A stretch of DNA of 64,000 nucleotides from Desulfobulbaceae bacterium. GTDB taxonomy: Bacteria; Desulfobacterota; Desulfobulbia; Desulfobulbales; Desulfobulbaceae. Positions 62,301 through 64,000 of this stretch are shown here, one piece after another. Each line of letters starts with the position of its first letter. Positions within the stretch are counted from its first letter, which is position 1. A program made the translations under genes and the position numbers. Location of the stretch: positions 1 through 64,000 of the forward strand of contig JAABPV010000033.1 of the NCBI GenBank assembly GCA_011391865.1, read 5' to 3'. The notes under the pieces were generated by a model. That model did not search any database and was not told where the DNA came from. It was given only the letters and a program-made list of their open reading frames with translations.

Positions 62301-64000
62301 CTCGGTCATCTCCAGCTCCAGAAGCGGCTCTGGCGCGGCTTATCAGGCGGTCTTCTGGCCCAAGCATGAGGACAAGGATCCTGACAAAAACGGCATGAGC
62401 AACAAGGTGACGTGGGTCGGCGATGTGCATGCCTTGTTTGTCAGCGCGGATGGAAGGATGTACGAGGACACCAATCAGGACGGCAAACTTGACGGGTCTG
62501 ACAACCGGGTCATCTTCTACTTCAGCACGAATGGGAAGAAAACTCGCGGCTGCTACGAAGCTCTTGTTCCCGTCCCCGCTGCGGACGGCAGCGTGACGTT
62601 CCAATGCCCTGTCGACCCGCCTGCGCCAGATGAATGCGACGGCAGCACTTGCGTTGAAATTCAAGAGATCAAATACATCTGGTCCGCCAACAAGCGTCTG
62701 CGGGAAATCGAAGACAATGACATCCCCAGCAAGCGGAAGATCTTCACGTGGAACGACGCGAACAACGACGGCGTTGTCGACAAAGAGGAATGGTTCAAGC
62801 TGAGCGAGCTGAACAAGGACAAGTGGGAGGAGCTGAACGCCCGAGTTGCCAGCGCGGTCAGTCCGCGCGGGCCGGTGACCGCAGACTTTCTTGCGCGGGA
62901 GGACTGGGGCGATTTCGTTGAGCAAAATCCTGGCAAAACAGACGCGGAAATGGAGATCGCCGCGCTGAAGGCGCTGACGGACTGGCTGCAAGGAATTGAT
63001 CACTTCAAAGATCAGTTCAACCTAAACGTGTCTGACCGCTTCACGCCGAAGGATGTGAATGCAGACGGCATTTTTGAGCTGCCTCTGCGCTCAAGGCAGT
63101 TCACCTACGGAGACAAGCCAAAAACATGGCGGCTTGGCGACATCATTCATTCCACGCCGATTGTTGTCTCTCGTCCTGCCGAGTCGTATCATTACCTCTA
63201 CCGCGATCCGACCTACGCCAAGTTTGCCAGCCATTATGCGAACCGCCGTCACATGGTTTACTTCGGCGGCAACGACGGCATGCTGCATGCGGTGAACGGC
63301 GGCTTCTATGTTGAGAACGGCAACCAGTTCTGCCTCACGGAAGACTGTTCCGCTGCTGGCTCAAGCACCCCTGCGCTGGGCGATGAAATGTGGGCCTACA
63401 TCCCCTACAACCTCCAGCCGCATCTGAAATGTCTGGCGGACAGGTTCTATGCGCACAAGTACTTCGTTGACCAAAAGCCGCGCATCTTTGACGCGCAGAT
63501 ATTTGCGGAAGATGCCGACCATCCCGGCGGCTGGGGCACGATTCTGGTCGGCTCCATGCGCTTCGGCGGTGCGCCGATACAGGCAAAGGATTTGAACGGG
63601 ATGGATGGCGCAGGCGATCCCACAAAAAAGGACCAGCGGGAGTTCACCTCGGCTTACTTCATCTTGGACATCACCAATCCAGAAAAGGATCCAGTGTTGC
63701 TGGGCGAGCTGACGAGAACCACTGAGAATGGCGACAGCAAGTACGTCAAACTGAACTACACCACATCCTCTCCGGCCATGATCATCATGCGGGAAGGCGG
63801 CAAGGATGACGCAAGGTCAGCTTGGTATCTCGTCATGGGCAATGGGCCGACAGATCAGGACGGCACCAACACCGGCGGCGAGCACGGGAAATTGGCGGTG
63901 CTGCCGCTTTCCCGGCTGGCAGGTGAAGTGTCATCTTGGAGCAAAGGGGTGCCTAATGGGGTCTCTGCAGTGAAGCAGTCATTCAGAATTCCAAACAGCG
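59347..64000 (+). CDS. pilY1: PilY1-like tip adhesin, runs off the window end
   Basis: At least 1551 codons stay open to the window edge. A Sec signal peptide (cleavage after AFAA) leads to a von Willebrand A-like domain with the MIDAS LDNSGSM (Asp51, Ser53, Ser55). Three chitin-binding-like repeats (about 112-157, 163-204, 209-248) lie inside that region. A Cys-rich stretch follows (about 440-640). The vWA part resumes with TSWTPLAEGL and ILLITEG. Two EF-hand-like loops lie at 1041-1052 and 1137-1148. The C-terminal propeller begins with LGDIIHSTPIVV and YFGGNDGMLHAV, hallmark PilY1. It acts at the pilus tip in adhesion and retraction control. The 3' end is missing. Confidence 0.92.
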   Translation, partial: MKMKHCAGLSFLTGILLLPAAAFAADVCNQGIGIPPFLSSGAKPNLLMVLDNSGSMLDAAYSKEDIRCLDGDYQITKNKAVTETVTGYDNAATYGGYFSNSEWYTWKDGEYLSWKSGTDYVLGSRVSEYGNIYQAVTAGKSIGASIDKDTGVEWIQVLSFPRWTSALDYPAGSFVWKGPQLYYAVSAVSKNGIAPDAAGSKWEPVKHSWRIEKAYTSGNIVSYNGIYYQALGSNSGKAPDENPASWKSLRQGQFERLAARPASASAACSGSGTKYTRTDALCITVDNAATPKKVISFVARGNFLNWAMASKFDIQKKILTGGKHNYNEKALVAEHRGCSGSRFIKQVKLDGGEYLSFGVRGSKYGDNEQPFLKDRVDTTDDTARLEILAITAAGFQPSKECQDMIVEITTKPQSGANWSNAIKGCLDTFPTANTELQDQRPILNHSLQFCSALKKDNIRNINVIKKECENLYTGTGVSKAYDPAELDPAYGAYFCYGVYDKDFPPTERTGYIGRCWQPPTGRTKTCVAKPAVVNTTCPNASNKCRYSASAKDWFKNEGGYNYKCSKTTDKSCDINVAANWTLLYMWQKLDGTYEGTCTGPNDIPPGATPAQWSTWAGPPVISADDCITQAAIDYCNDTSVPEVIDPSDQAGDTTTVWNIPGVLTDSQIMAQLGGVDPLAVMKGYIKQETRPTGVVHNVKKDLRLGMMSLHYVGAATECLPENLTPGIERFCPPNNKDGAELLTSLKEGDLVVGNDATYEGGKRQHVHELAAAINGVRGTSWTPLAEGLYSALGYYTQNPKFCLNKDANGKCDDFPTDKDPVQYWCQDNHILLITEGESTADISKAVQDFTKTPSTHFVDKQPDDIVTGTGDVNPQVCGGSLFRSAYLDDMTWWGQHVPPLYKERHVLDADGREKDKKNIYTHVVTTGTLNQDGTGQCSPEALMTAAAQRGGTTAYYPGENPQKLEDNLYAVLADILTRSSAGSAASVISSSRSGSGAAYQAVFWPKHEDKDPDKNGMSNKVTWVGDVHALFVSADGRMYEDTNQDGKLDGSDNRVIFYFSTNGKKTRGCYEALVPVPAADGSVTFQCPVDPPAPDECDGSTCVEIQEIKYIWSANKRLREIEDNDIPSKRKIFTWNDANNDGVVDKEEWFKLSELNKDKWEELNARVASAVSPRGPVTADFLAREDWGDFVEQNPGKTDAEMEIAALKALTDWLQGIDHFKDQFNLNVSDRFTPKDVNADGIFELPLRSRQFTYGDKPKTWRLGDIIHSTPIVVSRPAESYHYLYRDPTYAKFASHYANRRHMVYFGGNDGMLHAVNGGFYVENGNQFCLTEDCSAAGSSTPALGDEMWAYIPYNLQPHLKCLADRFYAHKYFVDQKPRIFDAQIFAEDADHPGGWGTILVGSMRFGGAPIQAKDLNGMDGAGDPTKKDQREFTSAYFILDITNPEKDPVLLGELTRTTENGDSKYVKLNYTTSSPAMIIMREGGKDDARSAWYLVMGNGPTDQDGTNTGGEHGKLAVLPLSRLAGEVSSWSKGVPNGVSAVKQSFRIPNS

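Overview
This is a GC-rich chromosomal segment from a Gram-negative bacterium. The envelope genes (WaaA, PilY1, a VKOR-DsbA oxidase), the dense two-component signalling and the sigma-54/PilSR pilus system fit a deltaproteobacterium in the broad sense, perhaps Desulfobacterota near Desulfobulbales. That placement is inference from gene content; no rRNA or other marker is present. I see no tRNA, rRNA or CRISPR.

Layout. 1-170: the 3' end of an IS630-type transposase abuts a fused prephenate dehydratase/dehydrogenase gene. 171-4811 (+): aromatic amino-acid fusion, maf, and a large HEAT/cNMP-binding/PilZ protein. 4753-16014 (-): a tightly coupled run of small membrane protein, response regulator, MASE3 kinase, hybrid kinase, CheB-CheR-PAS fusion, PAS kinase, response regulator and tilS. 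16239-23652 (+): ferritin-like and MOSC proteins, a PLD-like nuclease, a frameshifted DUF985 cupin, a DUF4258/YgiT toxin-antitoxin-like pair, thiamine genes thiE (with a ThiD2-like domain) and thiC, and a GT9 glycosyltransferase. 23788-30900 (+): a second signalling cluster starting with a Tat-exported solute-binding protein and a kinase. 30902-32733 (-): a degenerate receiver/DUF4388 protein and an ODP-type metallo-beta-lactamase-fold protein. 33106-42623 (+): DUF3015, WaaA, a TMTC-like TPR membrane protein and an alpha-2-macroglobulin. 42722-47276 (+): rsmG, leuB, prs, asd, plsY. 47261-52704 (-): GT39-like protein, VKOR-DsbA, a second TMTC-like protein and the major type IV pilin. 53016-64000 (+): pilS-like, pilR-like and the minor-pilin operon fimT-fimT-pilW-pilV-pilX-pilY1, which runs off the window end.

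The pilus half forms a coherent circuit. A PilS/PilR-type pair sits between two sigma-54-type promoters, one for pilA and one for the minor-pilin operon, and a double 17-bp dyad lies upstream of pilA like an enhancer. The neighbouring disulfide oxidase and GT-C/TPR protein are plausible pilin and PilY1 maturation factors.

The most unusual structure is a set of three intergenic arrays (17874-18006, 21013-21122, 27028-27098). Each is built from 18-bp dyads joined by 5-bp linkers with an exact 23-bp period, but each uses a different palindrome sequence. I do not recognise this as a described repeat family.
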